From Chromobotia macracanthus (Eukaryota; Chordata; Actinopteri; Cypriniformes; Botiidae), in NCBI GenBank assembly GCA_036877525.1, contig JAZGTH010000007.1, forward strand, positions 12,361,501 through 12,425,500: a DNA stretch of 64,000 nt, written 5' to 3'. The notes beneath the pieces were generated by a model, which saw only the letters and a program-made list of their open reading frames with translations, was not told the DNA's origin and searched no databases. Positions 31,894-47,000 of this stretch are shown here, piece by piece. Each line of letters begins with the position of its first letter. Within the stretch, counting starts at the first letter, position 1. Both the position numbers and the translations under genes were made by a program.

Positions 31894-34800
31894 ATGGTGA
31901 GTCTGACAAACCGCACAGTTTACTCGTTTACACGTTAATTACTCAGTGTAATATCTACAACTCACACACAGCAACTGTGGTAGATGGTATTGTTCGCGTT
32001 AAAGGCAGCCGAAGTGAATAATGGTTGTATTATGGATAAAATAAAACCGTGTTAGCATGTGAGCTAATGTGATGCTAATGCTAAAGCTAATGTGTGATTG
32101 AATGAGAATTTACATTTACTCCGTATTCTTCATTAAAACTCGCCTAATAGAGATCTGAATGTGTATTGCATGTCTGGCTGTGTGACTCTTGTATTGAACT
32201 GGATTGTGTGATATTGAAAAAGTGATATAACAATTGATTGATTCCTTTTATTTAAGTGGGAACTCCTGATTGATCGGAAAATGATCAAATCCTACGTCAA
32301 ACTGATAGATGATTGATTCTCCGATTCAATTGTCTTAAACTTATGTATGCTCATTAATAATATTTTTGGCTAATTCTATTCGTTTATCACGAGATAGACA
32401 GGGCATCTTCTGGTGTTAACAGTTTACAGTGTTAATAAAAGTACACATGTATCAAATGCGGTAGACAATTTGTTTTTCAAGTGTTGCTGGCATCTAATTC
32501 CAATAAGAATCCAATAAGAAATACCTAAAATCTGTGAAATTATCTAAAAGTCCCAAACAAATTCTTGTGGGAGGGGATTATCCTGACACAATTCTAACAC
32601 TATAAACATAGTTGAGATAAAAATGTACATATTCCCACTGACAAATTATAATAACAATGTTTGTTTAAAATATTTACACACACAAACATACATGTCTGTG
32701 TGTTTTCAGTTAGATTCTGATGATAAAGTTTTAGGGCTAGTGAATAATGTTATGTTATAATTGTGATATGAACATTTTAGTGATCATCTCTGATTAATAT
32801 CAAAGTGGAAATTTAAAACTATTTTCAAAAAAGAAACTAATAGCAGCTAAAGCTATATGGGCATGCTTGTTCTTACGTAGAGACTTCTGCGCTGACTGAA
32901 TCCAAAGTCTACGTCTCCTTCAGAACAGCAGGTAAAGCGTGAGGATCTTAACGGATAACACAGAGAATGTGGATAAAACAAATCAAAGATATATATGCAA
33001 GAGTAAAATAAGCTTCTTGAAGGGGTTTTGCCCATAAATAATTTGCTGTGCATTTGTAATTGTGCGCTGTGTCCAATGAGGAGTGCACATGCTGCTTCAT
33101 CTATCTGGCACACGCACACACACAGGTAATACTGTGATAAATTCATTCAACACACAGCAGATCATTTCGTAACTGTACAGCTCCCTGACAAATCTCCCTT
33201 TTAAAGCTTTTCACTCAGTGCAGTTATGTTCTAGTGAATCAAATCTTTTTTTTTTTTTTGGTTTAGGCAATATCTGCCAATTTTTGCCAGTATCAGACAG
33301 ATTCTGATGCTAAATATTGGAGCAACACGTCCCTAGTCTTATGTCTCAAGAATCAGTGTTATACAACCATTAACATTTAATTAAGCATTTAGATAGCTTC
33401 ACTGTCAAGTACTAACTAGCTTAAAGTACATTCATACAAGAGCAGCACACATTCACAAATCAGGGCTGTGCACAGTCTTCATCAGAGCTGTAGTTGCTGA
33501 AATGGACTCTCTTGTTCATAACAGTCTTCGACTGATGCTAATAGTGGCTCCAGTCAAGCACCATCTTATGCTGGTGTTCCACCTTCAGGAATCTCCCCGC
33601 CCTTTGTAAGTTGGTGTTGGAAAGCCATTCCTGTAAAGCCATCTTTCTGTATGCAGCTGCTTATTTTGTTCACTTTTTCAAAGATGGGACCACCAGGAAT
33701 CCCACCTCACTTCCCTCCAATGGGAATGCCACCCATGGGCCAGAGGCCACCCAGCATGACCCCTATGCCCCCGGGAATAATGCCCCCTATGATGCCTCCA
33801 ATGGGAGCACCGCCAATGGGACAGGTAGGAGCTGAAATCAACGGAAAGCACTACTGGCAGTTGTTCCATTTTTTTCTTAATGTGGATGTAAAGTTTAAAT
33901 TCTAAACTGCTGCAAGTAAACACTACAAATGCTCCAAACATTTATTTTCTGGAAAATTACACCTAGCAGCTTAAATATTAAACATTATTATAAACTTATA
34001 GTTGCAAATCTAGGTAAGATAAGAGACAGCTTTGAACACTGATCTCTTGTGTACTTTCCCAGTAACTGATTTTTGTTCATTTTACCCAAATAAAGTTACA
34101 GATTGCAGCTTTAAAATATAGTTTTAGCAAATAAACTGATACTGATATTAAACTGATAAAGTTTATGTTTCTCGCTGTGAAAACATCTAAAGAAGCTGCC
34201 ATGGCCTTAAAAAGCAAGCAAGCAAACAAACAAACAGGCAAACCTTACTAAGCATCTTTGTTTTATTGAAAAATATATAAATAACTGTAGATAAAAGAAC
34301 ATTGATATTATTGCGGTGGTTCTGTCTTATTGGTCCTGGTGCACCACCTGTGTGTGTGTGTGATGAACTGACTGGCGTGACCATAAAGGTGTTTGATTAT
34401 AATTCTCAGGATTAGGCTTATCACCCCTCAGCTCACAGCATGTATAAATATCACACCACTTTCCTTCTGCAGGAGGAAATGAGCAGTTATCATGCATTTT
34501 TCATGAAACTCTTTTCTTAGATGCCTGCCATGATGCCACCAATGATGCCAGGGATAATGATGCCTCCTCGTATGCCAGCTGCATCATTACAACCTACTGG
34601 ACCGGTAAACTAGCCTGTATATCTCTCTGTATTTCAGCTGTGCTTGTTAAATATAGATGCTCACACACTGTCAGTAGTGTCAGAATAAGTGTAAGAAACA
34701 CACTGCAAAGTGGGAAAATTTACCAAATTAGAATCAGCACCATTTTATCATAGCCCTCTCCATGTGACATGAGTGATAGTAAGCAAAAAAATCTGCCTGA

Positions 34801-37800
34801 CCTCCTTGAATTTATTTCAGTCTATGAAGTGTCTCTTTGAATACTTTATCATACTCAGACCCTGTTTTAAAAAGAGGCATAAAACTAGGGCTGCCCCAAC
34901 CAAGGATTTTCTTAGTCAACTGGTTCAACATTTAAGCCTCTAGTTGAATAGTCGCATTTACGATATTAATTGCATAAATGTGTACTGGGAGAGGTGGTAT
35001 TGAATAATGGTTCAAGTTTCAGGAATGAGAATGAGTGTTATATGAAGCATGCTAACATTGTTCTACATTACAGAGAAATACTAAACCATAATGAGCTTTA
35101 AAATACAAATTAAGTGCAAACGTAAAGCGATCTGCATGATACTGGCAAAAGTAATGATTATAAATGTGAGAATGCAAACAAAGTAAATAGCCTATGCGTT
35201 ATATAAAAACGAATGAATAAAATATACAGCAAATACGAACAAATAATCAATATAGACAATTATTTAACTAAAATTATTTAATCTCTATTTTTTCCTATGT
35301 TCACAGTCTTATGAGAAAAGAACACTGAACATTCTGAAACACTTAACATGTTATTTAGTACTTTCTGTTCATATTCTGGGCTCTTCTGTATTTCTGTACA
35401 TGGTACACTTTATTAAAAAGGTGTCTTATGAATCTTGTCATTTGGTCTTAATGGATTAAGCCATGTTAAGCTTTTAGGGCGGTGTCCTTCTCACAGTGAA
35501 GTTGGTGCACCTTGGAAGGGATGAGGTGACAGATCTTAGCAGATCTGGCAGGCTTTGCATAGCGTAATTTTGGCCATCATGTCCCCATTTCCCACACATT
35601 GACAGATTTTGATATGCTTTTAATGATAGCACACATTTATCTAGCGTGAGCGGCCATGTAAAGCGGCAAATGTTAAGCTACTCGCATTTTAAATAATAAA
35701 TGATGTTTGAAGTTGATTGATTTTAAGCAAACATTTGCCTGCGGAATTTGTGCATCACCTTTTGGGTCAACTATTACCTTTTCAAAATTAACACTTTTGA
35801 TGTCTTTGATTTCATAATTACTACATATCTGTCCATCACAGACTGCATGACTTTGCAGTCTTTTATTTTTCTTAAGCCTATTCCTAAGTTCTATTCGACT
35901 AACGATTAGTCGACTGTTAGGGGGCAGCCCTACATTAAACGCATAACAGGATTTTCCTGCCTTTGAAATAAGTCCTCCAAAATGATTTTTTAAAACTAAG
36001 AGTGGGATTAAATTGTGCAGAGTTTGTCTAAGCTTTGTTGGTGCAACCCACTCTAAATTGCAAGTGGCTTTCGTAAGTGGCTCATTCAGAAATTATAAGA
36101 ATCTTGTTTAAAGTAAGGCACTTACAAAGGCAGTATGCAGTGCTAGACAATTAACATTAAAATATGCACGAGTTTGAAATACATAATTAATAGTATGTAT
36201 ATATGTAATTATATGGGTTAACACAAGCCTGGTGTAAAATAATCACTTACTGAGCTTGTCTGTGAAAAGTTAGATATCCAATCTTTAATGTAATGACAAT
36301 GTAAAACCTGTACTTCCACATTTTTTCAAGTTTACATGAAGTATACTCTATCCTCTAGAAAAATGTCAGTGTGCATAACCAGAAGTTCATCTTCCTGGAA
36401 AAAATAGTTCCTCCTCAAAAATTATGATTTTGGGTGTATTTACACTTGGTCACTTCAAGTGTTTACTGATTGGTTAGCTTTTTAATTATGGAAAGACCAT
36501 GTGCAAAGGCCGACCAAGAGTCAAAATGAGATGAGATAGAAATCCAGTATCTCATGCAGCTCTGCTGAGAGTAAATGAATCTGGTTGTTCAGGCCATGTT
36601 TAAACTTTACTGCTTCTCTTAAATGCAGCTACACAAGTATAGAAGTTTGGGAGTCCCACAAACCACATGCAGTCATAGATGAGGAACTTTCATGAGGCAC
36701 ATGAATAAAGCAAAAGCTCATCTTTAATTTTGCTTTATGGTAAAGAGCGCTTTACAGAGCTCTCCAGCTTTTACTGCCTGTCATTAGCATTATCATCCCA
36801 AAAATGTTATATTCAAATATACATTTTTTTCATATAGCAAAGGAATAGTAGATTAATTTTATTTCATAGAAGTATAAGTGGGAAGTACATACCCAAGTAT
36901 TCATTACCTAGTGTAAATAACCCCTTTGATAACTTCATGTTTCAAACTGTTGTTTCTAAATACTTCATGTAAGTGAATTTAATTGTTGTTTTAAAAACCT
37001 TGTTGGTTTACCCCAGTTTACTTCCATTTTGCCCTTACTGTAACCCTAGTTTTTGCTTTAACTCTCTTTGCATCTCTGTCAAGTGAGATTGTGTACTGTG
37101 GTTTCACATCTAATTATTATAATTAATTTATTATAAACACTTATTGGCTCATTTGCATCACTGTTGAATATGGATGACATTATGTTGCTCTCTTTGGTAA
37201 TATAGGAACAAACAAACAGCATAGGTGTGCACTTTATTATAGACACATACCCTCTCAGAGTTCATTAAGATCTGCTTTCATTAAATTTACTATATTAAGC
37301 ATTAAACAGCCTGTTGTTTGTTAGTGGTATCGAATATTGATAGCATTGTCAATAATTAGTTTTATCTTTGAACTGTAGAAGAAACTGTTAGATGCAGAAA
37401 GCAGGTGACGCTACAAGAGCTGTCAATCAAACTGCCCTATCTGTCATTTCTTTTGTAATCTGAAGAAAGGAGACTGCTAATGAAGCTAACTCGGGCATCT
37501 TTAGTTTTGCTCATGGACCAGTTTAATCCCAATAAATGATAAAGATTTTCAAAAAAAAAAACTTTAAAAAGTTTAAAAAGGTCTAAACCTTTTTAAGATC
37601 TAAGAGATTATAATTTTAAAACAAATCAAAGCATCTGCTTATTTAATGTGGTAATGCCTTTTTTGTATAAAAACCTCTTTCTGTGTGTTTCAGCCTGGTG
37701 TGAGTCCAGTAGAATCTGCAGGTGAGGCAGAAATTATGTTAAGTCATATTCAAATTGTGTATTATTATTTTAAATGTAATCAGTGTTTTGTTCTGTTTCA

Positions 37801-38034
37801 GCTCCAGCAGCTCCTGGAACTACAGTAAGAACAAAAGACCATCTGATATTTTATTTTTGCTCAATAATGATTAGCATTTAAATGATAATATAAATGATCT
37901 TGTCTTACACAGTATAAACCAATTTTATATAGCCTGTTTAAGTCAGAATTTTTTTTCTTGTTAAAAAAAATGATTGGTTTTTGTCTTAGAGCAACACATC
38001 AAATGATTCTTCACCTGATGAACAGCCAAAAAAG
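31894..38034 (+). other. prpf40a: prpf40a exons 1-7: Met/Pro-rich N-terminus
   Basis: Exon 1 contributes only the ATG, directly followed by gtgagt. Exons 2-4 encode a serine-rich start (SSTDANSGSSQAPSYAGVPP) and then Met/Pro/Gly repeats (FPPMGMPPMGQRPPSM, then MPAMMPPMMPGIMMPPRMP). Exons 5 (28 bp) and 6 (23 bp) are microexons that restore phase together. Exon 7 encodes an acidic/serine linker before the WW domains. The chosen start is supported by the in-frame join ATG|TCTTCG and a 5' UTR rich in promoter motifs. A different upstream exon cannot be excluded. The intron after exon 4 is about 3.1 kb and holds a hAT-like element. Confidence 0.8.
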
Positions 38035-41000
38035 GTAACTTTTACTAAATGGCCTTGATAATATATTACATATTATATTAAAACACGAAGTTTAGACAGT
38101 TCATAATATCAATAATCAGTAATATACTTCAGTGTCAAGGCAAGTGTCATCTGCAAACAAAATATGCTAGAGCTTTTCTCAGTCATAATTTCAGTGATGT
38201 CTGTGCAACTGTTATCAAGGTGGTTTTTAGATTTAAGTCAGTTCATCCCCTCAATGTCACAGGTATCCACAAGTGTAGTTCACATCAACTACGGATAGTT
38301 CTCACACGGATGTGTTTTAATACTTAGTCTTCATTTTAAGCAATTTTTCCACTTGAAGCAAAGTTTTTCAAAACTTTGAAAACTTTCTACCACTTTAATA
38401 GAAACTGATGTCTTTCTTTAAATTTCAGTTGGTTTGATATTTGTTATATAATGCCGTAGAATTCATAGATAAGTATGTCTTAAATGTCTAAATATTTTAT
38501 TGAGCCATTGTACGTATTAGCCAAAAAATACTGACGTAAATAGCATTCTATAGTAAAAAACAACAAAAAAAAGTCTTTACCAGTCAGAAATTAAAACATG
38601 CAAAAAAGATTTTATAGTAACAACAATCTGACCAAAAAACTGAGAATTTTTCCCAGAAGTGTTATGTCTCAACACGCACAACTGTACAGCTTAATGTTGA
38701 AATATGTTTTTGATCGGGACAGGTGATAAATTAAAGAATCTTTTTAAATGTTATGTATATGATTAGGAGGTTTTTGCTTTCATGTACTGGTTCTGTACAA
38801 CCTAACTGTTGACTGCAGGATGTGGCTGGTGATTGTAATGATCTGATGAATGAAGTGTTCATATTGCGTTCTGCAGAAGTCAGTGTGGACTGAGCACAAA
38901 TCACTGGATGGAAAAACATATTACTACAACACAGAGACTAAACAATCCACCTGGGAGAAACCTGATGAGCTCAAATCTCCTGCAGAGGTAAAGAGACGTC
39001 AACAAAGCTATTTTGCTCACACACACTCATATCATTACATCTGCCAATTACTGTTCATTGCCAATTCAGTCCAGAGGTCATGCTCTACATAATGGCCATA
39101 TTCTTTAACACACACACACACCTGCTTTTGTCGGTTTAATGTGCCACAATCAACATCCACAAATAGTTAAAAAAACAAACAAAGCCCTAATAACATTGTT
39201 CACTATATATATATTTTTTAATGTTTCAAGACAAGATTATTATAGTTTTCACTTTTTAAGGTTGCTTCAGTGGAGTTTTTGTTTTAAGGACAGTTGTTTT
39301 ATTTTCATATTTCACACACTGCCTAAAGCTGCAGTGTGTAACTTTTTTTGTTATAAATAAAATTTTCACAACAAGTTTTTAGTAATGGTTTATAATAATG
39401 TTTAATAATGTTTGACGTGTTGGCTCTGATATTGTGGAAAATCAGTTTGATGTCATTTCTCTGCATGTTTGTCACATCCAGAAAACCCAGCTACTATATC
39501 ACCTGTGTGGGCGCTGAGGATGCTGGATATAGATTCTTTTTTGTTTATGCCAGTTTTCCTATATAGAGTTTTCCTATATAGAGTTGTATATGGTGGTGTG
39601 ACAACCGCATATAACTGAACATACTATATTTTTGAGACTTACAACTGTATTTTCGGCAAACCACGTCAAAAAATTGCTTTGTAATATTATGCACAGTAGA
39701 TCTTCTAACAGATCTCAGAGCTATAGAGCGGTATTATGCCTGTTTCAGAATGATAAAACGCTGGAGGTCATTTTCTCCTGCACTGGTTGACTGCATCATT
39801 CAAAGAAACAAAATGCGATGGGCTTTTTAATCTGTCTGTAACTCGCACTACACTGACAATAAAAAGAACAAAAATTATGTGGACAAAACAAATTAAAGGG
39901 GGCGTGATTGTGTTTGTTGGCTCATATGGGAGGACCACTGTCTTTGACTTTGAAAACCCCTGGTTTACACCATGTTAATCAAATTTGATGCATTTGTGTT
40001 TTGCAGCAAATGCTGTCCAAGTGCCCTTGGAAGGAGTATAAATCTGACACTGGAAAGCCGTACTACTACAACTCACAGACCAAAGAGTCCCGCTGGACTA
40101 AACCCAAAGAACTGGAGGATTTAGAGGGTCAGTGCATGCAATTTTTAGCATTATGCTGTCCAAATGATCTCTTGTGAGATTAACGCTTTTTTCTTTTTCT
40201 TCAGTGATGATTAAAGCAGAGGAGAATGGGTGAGTGTCATGGTTTTCTTTAAAATATTTATAAACCAGATGTTTAATAGAATCAAGTTTATTACCATGGT
40301 AACAGGTCACCTGTAGACATTTTTGTGTGAAATACAAATCAAATTCTATATTCTCTCAGCTCAGAAGATTGTGTGCACAAAACAACCTCAGTTGACTAAA
40401 TTTTTGAATCCTTTATAAAGTTGTTTTAATCAGAATAATTATTAAATTATTGATAAGTCAGATTTGCTTTACGTTGCAAACCTACACCAAATGAGTAACA
40501 AACCTTTGGTGGATGGTGCATTTAATTGTTTGCAAATATTTTCCAGTTAATTAAAATGTTTCTATTTTATCTCATGATTTTTCACAAAATCAAATGTACA
40601 TCTTAGTTTCATACACATGTAATTTTGGTGAATTTACGTTTTTAAATTCAAAGATCTAGTCATGATAATTTCCTGTGTGTGTGTTAAAGGACGGCTGACA
40701 TTGTGGCTCCTGGCACTACCCCTGCTCTTACGTCTCAGAGCGAGTCTTCTGTTGCCATGGCTGCAGTTACTGAGACAGAGGCTACCATGGCGACGGGCCC
40801 CACAGAGGAGCAGCCGTCTCATGTACCTGCACAGGCTGCAGAGGTTAGCAGTGATGTCACTGTAAACTCCACTGAGGAAACGGCCAGTGTAGAGACACAA
40901 CCCAGGTAATGGAACACATACAACATGTCTGTTCACCAAAACAACATACCATACAAACCTTCAAATGCCCTCTTCTGTAAGGCACCTGTGTGCTTCTTTA

Positions 41001-44000
41001 AATCAATGCTAGTTTTCTCATACAACACTGCCCAGATGCTGAGGTGATTTCAAACAGTAAAAATGTTACATCAAAGACATGGGGGTTATAGGGTTAGTAC
41101 TAGATATCGCAACAGGGTAGGAGTAGTTTTAATTAGAGGACAATAATAGGAACATAATATTGTAAGCCTAACATATTTCACTTTTCATGATCCAGTCAGA
41201 TTCTATTAGATAAAAAGTTACTGAATTAAATATCAGTAGTTTCTCTTTACAGTCAAGGGCGGTCCTGATGCTGGTTTTGTGTGAATTAATGTTTAAACAA
41301 TTGCATAATAACATTTATATAACCATAATTGCTGTGCAAATGGATATGCCACTTCTGCGCAGCATTAAACCATCTTTTTAAATGCACCTAAAGACATGTA
41401 TGTGCTACAGCATGATTATTTGTAAAGCTGCTTTTTAACTGACTCAGAATTGTCAAATTACAAAACCTAAGTGTATTGCAAATGCGCATTCAGTGTCGTG
41501 TAACAAACAAATTCAGCTTTTTGCTTTAGATTATAAATTAATATACGATAGTTGTTTTAACGTATATTCTGTTTCAACAGTAATGAAGCATCTAAGGAGG
41601 AGAGACCTGAGCTGGTGAAAAAAGTTTACAAGTGGAACACAAAAGAGGAGGCGAAGCAGGCCTTTAAAGAGCTCCTGAAAGAAAAGGTAAATCAATCTTT
41701 CTCTCTTGAATTCAGTCTCTTCCACACTGATAGAGAGAGATGTTGCTATTCCAGCAGGGTATTTCTAAATTTAGTGTTTTACTTTGGCACACAAAGTGCT
41801 CCTGTGAGACCTGTGGTTGTTTAATTGGTGTGTGTGTGTGTGTGTGTGATTACACTGAAGTAAGTGAAACAGAAATGGAATCGCACGTTTTACAGAATCC
41901 TGACAGCCTTTCTCGCACATATACTTATAACATGAAGAACCTCTCTCTCGATATCCACAAACATTTCTACTTATCTAGAGCTTTATACCACTCTGTTCTT
42001 CCGATTTTTGACTGATCTGCTCCTCTGTATAGGGCCCATTTGCACCACTCAATCACTTGAGATTACAAATTAAATATATTCAGCCTCATGAGATAATCAA
42101 TGAAAAGAAATGTATTGATCTGCTGATGTAATTATGACAGTTGAGGTTTCCCTGGGAGGTTCCTATGTTTAATTTAGAATGACTTTATTATGATGTATGA
42201 TGAAGTTAAAACTGCAGCCTTTACATTAATACATTTTAAATATTTGAATAATTAATAAGTGCATTAATTTGAAATAATGTAACAACCAGAGTTGTTTATA
42301 TCTTTAAGTGTCATTGTTTGATTTGAGGACAAAGCGACGTTCACGCTTTCTGTCTTTCATGTAACTGTAGGGGGTTTCCTCTAATGCATCATGGGAGCAG
42401 GCGATGAAGCTTATAATTAATGACCCTCGTTACAGGTATTTTTATACTTCACAGCAATACTGAGATTTAAAAGCATGTAAATCCTGCAGTTAAACGTATC
42501 CCAGACAATCTGTTCTCACCTCTTCCTCTGTGTCTGAAGTGCTCTGCCCAAGCTGAGTGAAAAGAAACAGGCATTTAATGCTTATAAAGTCCAGACAGAG
42601 AAAGAGGAGAAAGAAGAAGCCAGAATCAAATACAAGGAGTCTAAAGAGACCTTTCAGCGCTTCCTTGAGAACCATGAAAAGATGACTTCAACCACAAGAT
42701 ACAAGTGAGTGAACTTAACTGTTTCCATGTCATCACAACCATGCGAACCAGTTAGAACTCAAAGATTTTCCCCACAGCCCATTTAAAGAAAACTTGGAAA
42801 TAGACTCTAATTTTGTCTTCATTCTATTTTAAAAAATGCAATACTGTCTACACCTATCAAAAAAGGATTTGAATCAAGCAGACTTATTTTGCATTGTTTG
42901 TGCTGTTAACATGAATATATAATGTATCTAAAATTGTATTTTGTTCTGCAAAAACAACATTGCTTACAACCCCAAATCAGAAAAAGTTGGGACAGTATGG
43001 AAAACACAAATAAAAAAGTAGTGATTTCTAAATTTACTTTGACTTGTATTTCATTGCAGACAATACAACAGCACATTATTTAATGTGTTCCTCATGATTT
43101 TTATTTTTTTTCTTCAAAAAAAACAAAATTCCTATTTTGGTTCTTGCAACACATTTCAAAAAAAGTTGGAAGAGTAAACCATTTACCACTTTGTAATGTT
43201 GCCATTCCTTTTCACAACACTTAAAAGACGTTTAGGGACTGAAGACACCAAGTGAAGAAGTGTTTCAGGTGTAATTTTGTCCCATTCTTGCTGCAAACAA
43301 GTCTTAAGGTGGGCAACAGTATGGGGTCTTCGTTGTCGCATTTTGCGCTTCAAAATGCACCACACATTCTCTATTGGAGACAGGTCGGGACTGCAGGCAG
43401 GCAGGCCAGTCAAGTACCTGTATCCTCTTCCTCCGCAGCCAGGACTTTGTAATGTGTGCAGAATATGGTTTTGCATTTTTTTGTTGAAATATGCATGGAC
43501 GTCCCTGGAAAAGATGTCTTCTTGAAGGCAGCATATTGTGCTCCAAAATCTCTATGTACTTTTCAGCATTAATGGTGCCATCACAGAAGTGCAAGTTACC
43601 TTTACCAAGGGCACTGACACAACCCCATACCATGACCCTGGCTTTTGGACTTGTTGCTGGTAACAGTCTGGATGATCCTTTTCTTCTTTGGTCTGGAGCA
43701 CACGTCATCCATTTCTCCCAAAAAATACCCGAAATACTGATTCATCTGACCACAGTACACGTTTCCACTGTTATGGTCCATCCCAGATGCCTCTTCCTTT
43801 TGGCACAGTACAGTTTTAACTGGCATTTGTGGATGTAACTACATATTGTGGTACTTGACAAAGGTTTGCCAAAGTAGTCCTGAGCCCATGTCGTGATATT
43901 GCTTATAGATGAATGACGATTCTTGATGCAGTGCCGCCTGAGGGATCGGAGAGCACAGTTGTTCAGCTTAGGCTTGCGCCCTTGTCCTTTATGCACTGAA

Positions 44001-47000
44001 ATTCCTCCACATTCCTTAAATCTTTTAATTGTTATGCACTGTTGAAGGTGAAAAGCAAATGTCATCCTATCTTTCTTTGAGGAACATTGTTTTTAAACAT
44101 TTCAATAATTTTCTCACGTATTTGTTGGCAAACTGGCGATGCTCTGCCCATCTTTGCTCCTAAAGGACTAGACCTTTCTTGGATGCTCCTTTTGTACCAA
44201 ATCATAATTACAATCACCTGTTGACATCACCTGTTTCAAATCACATCATTATTTAACCAATTTACCTGATTACTAGCCCTAAATTGCTCTTGTTCCAACT
44301 TTTTTTGAAATGTTGCAAGAACCAAAATAGGAATTTTGTTTTTTTGAAGAAAAAAATAATAAAAATCATGAGGAACACATTAAATAATGTGCTGTTGTAT
44401 TGTCTGCAATGAAATACAAGTCAAAGTAAATTTAGAAATCACTACTTTTTTTATTTGTGTTTTCCATACTGTCCCAACTTTTTCTGATTTGGGGTTGTAC
44501 AATAACATAATATATATATATATATTATCACACATAATATATGTGACCTGTGGTGGCAAAATGAGTCATTATTAGGAAACTTTCAAAAATAAGGTATAAT
44601 TAAAATGCGTTCTATTAAAAATTTAAATTAAAATGTTTTTTTTGGAATCAGATTCAAATTTAATAAGCAACGCCTGTCTGAAGCACCAAGTGTTGAGAAA
44701 AGAGCAGAACAAAATGCAATTTTTCATGAATTGTTATAACAACAGAAAGTTTTAGTAAGGTACAGCTTACAGAAAACGTACAAATAAAGATATTTTTAGA
44801 TGTTTTACTGCTGATTTGGAGTATTGGGATTGCTAGATGAGGGCTTTATGAACTCATTTTTCTGAACCTCAAATTAGACCAAAATTTAAAGACATTTCAC
44901 TTGTTTTGCCAATAGCTTGTAAATGGTCCGTGCTCATTCTGACTCATTGCAGCACGGGTCACATATCCTAATGAGTGCTATTGAGTTGGGTCTGCAACCA
45001 CCTGGAGCACCTTAAGCAAATGCATAGCAATGTCCACCCACAACTCCATAGCATGATAGCGCATAGAATAGAGGAATATTTCTACAGAATGTACAAATGT
45101 AGGATGGCTAGAAAGAAGGTTAATGACTTGCAGTGTTCTGCCTGTACTGTTGATCTAATTCAAAGCAGTTGAACTTGTCCTAGTTATTTAGATGATTAAA
45201 ATCACATTAGGGTGGTAATGGTGTTGTGTAGGGACTTTTTGATGATGTCACCAAATAAAATTGTGTTGTTATTGGTGTAAATCACACCTGTAATCTGGTT
45301 TTAAATAGACCTTGTGCAGAATCACAAAAACAACACTGCTTAGTGATACATTTTTTATGAATTAAGTTAATCTGCTGTAATATCACTGCCCCCTTCTGAT
45401 TTATTTGTGAACTGCAGCAGTGCTGTATTCTGACTAGGAATGACTATTAAATCGTGTTTCAGTCAGACGTTTCTCAGTTCTCAGACAGTATAATGTCACT
45501 GTGTCTTTGAATTTGTGTGTTGTACAGGAAAGCGGAGCAGATGTTCGGAGATCAGGAGGTGTGGTCATGTGTTCCAGAGAGAGACAGACTGGAGATCTAT
45601 GAGGATGTGCTTTTTTATCTCGCCAAGAAAGAGAAGGTTTGACTTCAGTTGGGTCCTGGTTATCACTGCTCTTACATGTTTATATTAATATTAACCACAC
45701 CCGCTATTTAGTTTCTTCATTTCAATACTATACAGTTAATACAGTGGAATAAAAGTTGATACATGTTGGAAAAGTGATAATTGGAAAATTACTTTCAATT
45801 ACTTTCCAAAAGTAATTGGAAAACTGTTAACTGTATTTAAAAATAATTATTTCATTGAATTTTTATTTATTTATTCTCATTTAATTATTTGATCCTCAAT
45901 GCTTTCTTTTTCAGGAGCAAGCCAAGCAGCTGAGGAAAAGGAACTGGGAGGCACTTAAGAACATTTTAGACAATATGGCCAATGTTACATACAGAACCAC
46001 CTGGTCTGAGGCCCAGCAGTACCTACTGGACAACCCCACTTTTGCTGAGGATGAGGAGCTACAGAGTAAGAACATACACAGGAATGCAGTGCCCTGATGA
46101 TTATGCTTTAAACTTATGTGTGAGTGTGTGTGGCTGTGTTTGATATAGCGAAAGCTTTTATCTTCCTTTTTGTGTGTTAGACATGGATAAGGAGGATGCC
46201 CTGATCTGTTTTGAGGAACATATTCGTGCTCTTGAGAAAGAGGAGGAAGATGAGAAACAAAAATCTCTACTGCGAGAGAGACGCAGACAGCGCAAGAACA
46301 GAGAAGCCTTCCAGGTGACTGACACACACAGACACACGGGACTTAGTCCTGTTTTATCCATTATCATGTGTCCATTCCTGCTAATATCGAAAGCTCTTAG
46401 CTTGATTAATTGGAACTTGATGCTGGAATATCAGCTGATGGTTGTGATGATAGATGAGGTGTTGCAGGTCAGTGTGTGTGGAGGGACCTGAATACTGAAG
46501 CATCACTGAGCTTCAGAGCTATTTCTTACAAACTGAGTCTTTTTAAAAATTGGAATTGTCTCTGTAGAAATGATCATTTCCTAATGATTGCTTGAATATT
46601 GTGTTTGAATGTTGTGCATTGCGTATGCAGTCAAATCTACAACTTAATTTCAACAATATTAAGTTTAAAAAAATCTATTTGAGTACATAAACTGACATAT
46701 GTTAAACATGGTCCAAATACTAAAATATCAAATGTTAAGTGCAAAATGTGCACTGATAAATAGGTATTTTGATTTTTTTTTTTTTTAAGCATTTGTATCT
46801 TTAGCTACTTTTCGTGCTACATTAATTTTAGACAATAGTTTAGCAAACACCTGAAAAACTTGGGGTTTGTGCTTCTAATGTATTAAGAGAAGAGAAAAGA
46901 AAAGGGACACTGAAGTGTATATCATTTGTGGAAAGTAACATTGCGTGTGGCATGCTTTTCAGAAATTTCTGGATGAGCTTCATGATCACGGGCATCTGCA

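Noticed and set aside
33678..33941. Minus-strand open frame rich in His, Trp and Arg
   Set aside because: It is the antisense of the Met/Pro-rich prpf40a exon 3, kept open by the repeat composition.
45911..46327. A 138-codon minus-strand open frame
   Set aside because: It is antisense to prpf40a exons 16 and 17, which carry conserved FF-domain coding in the plus strand.
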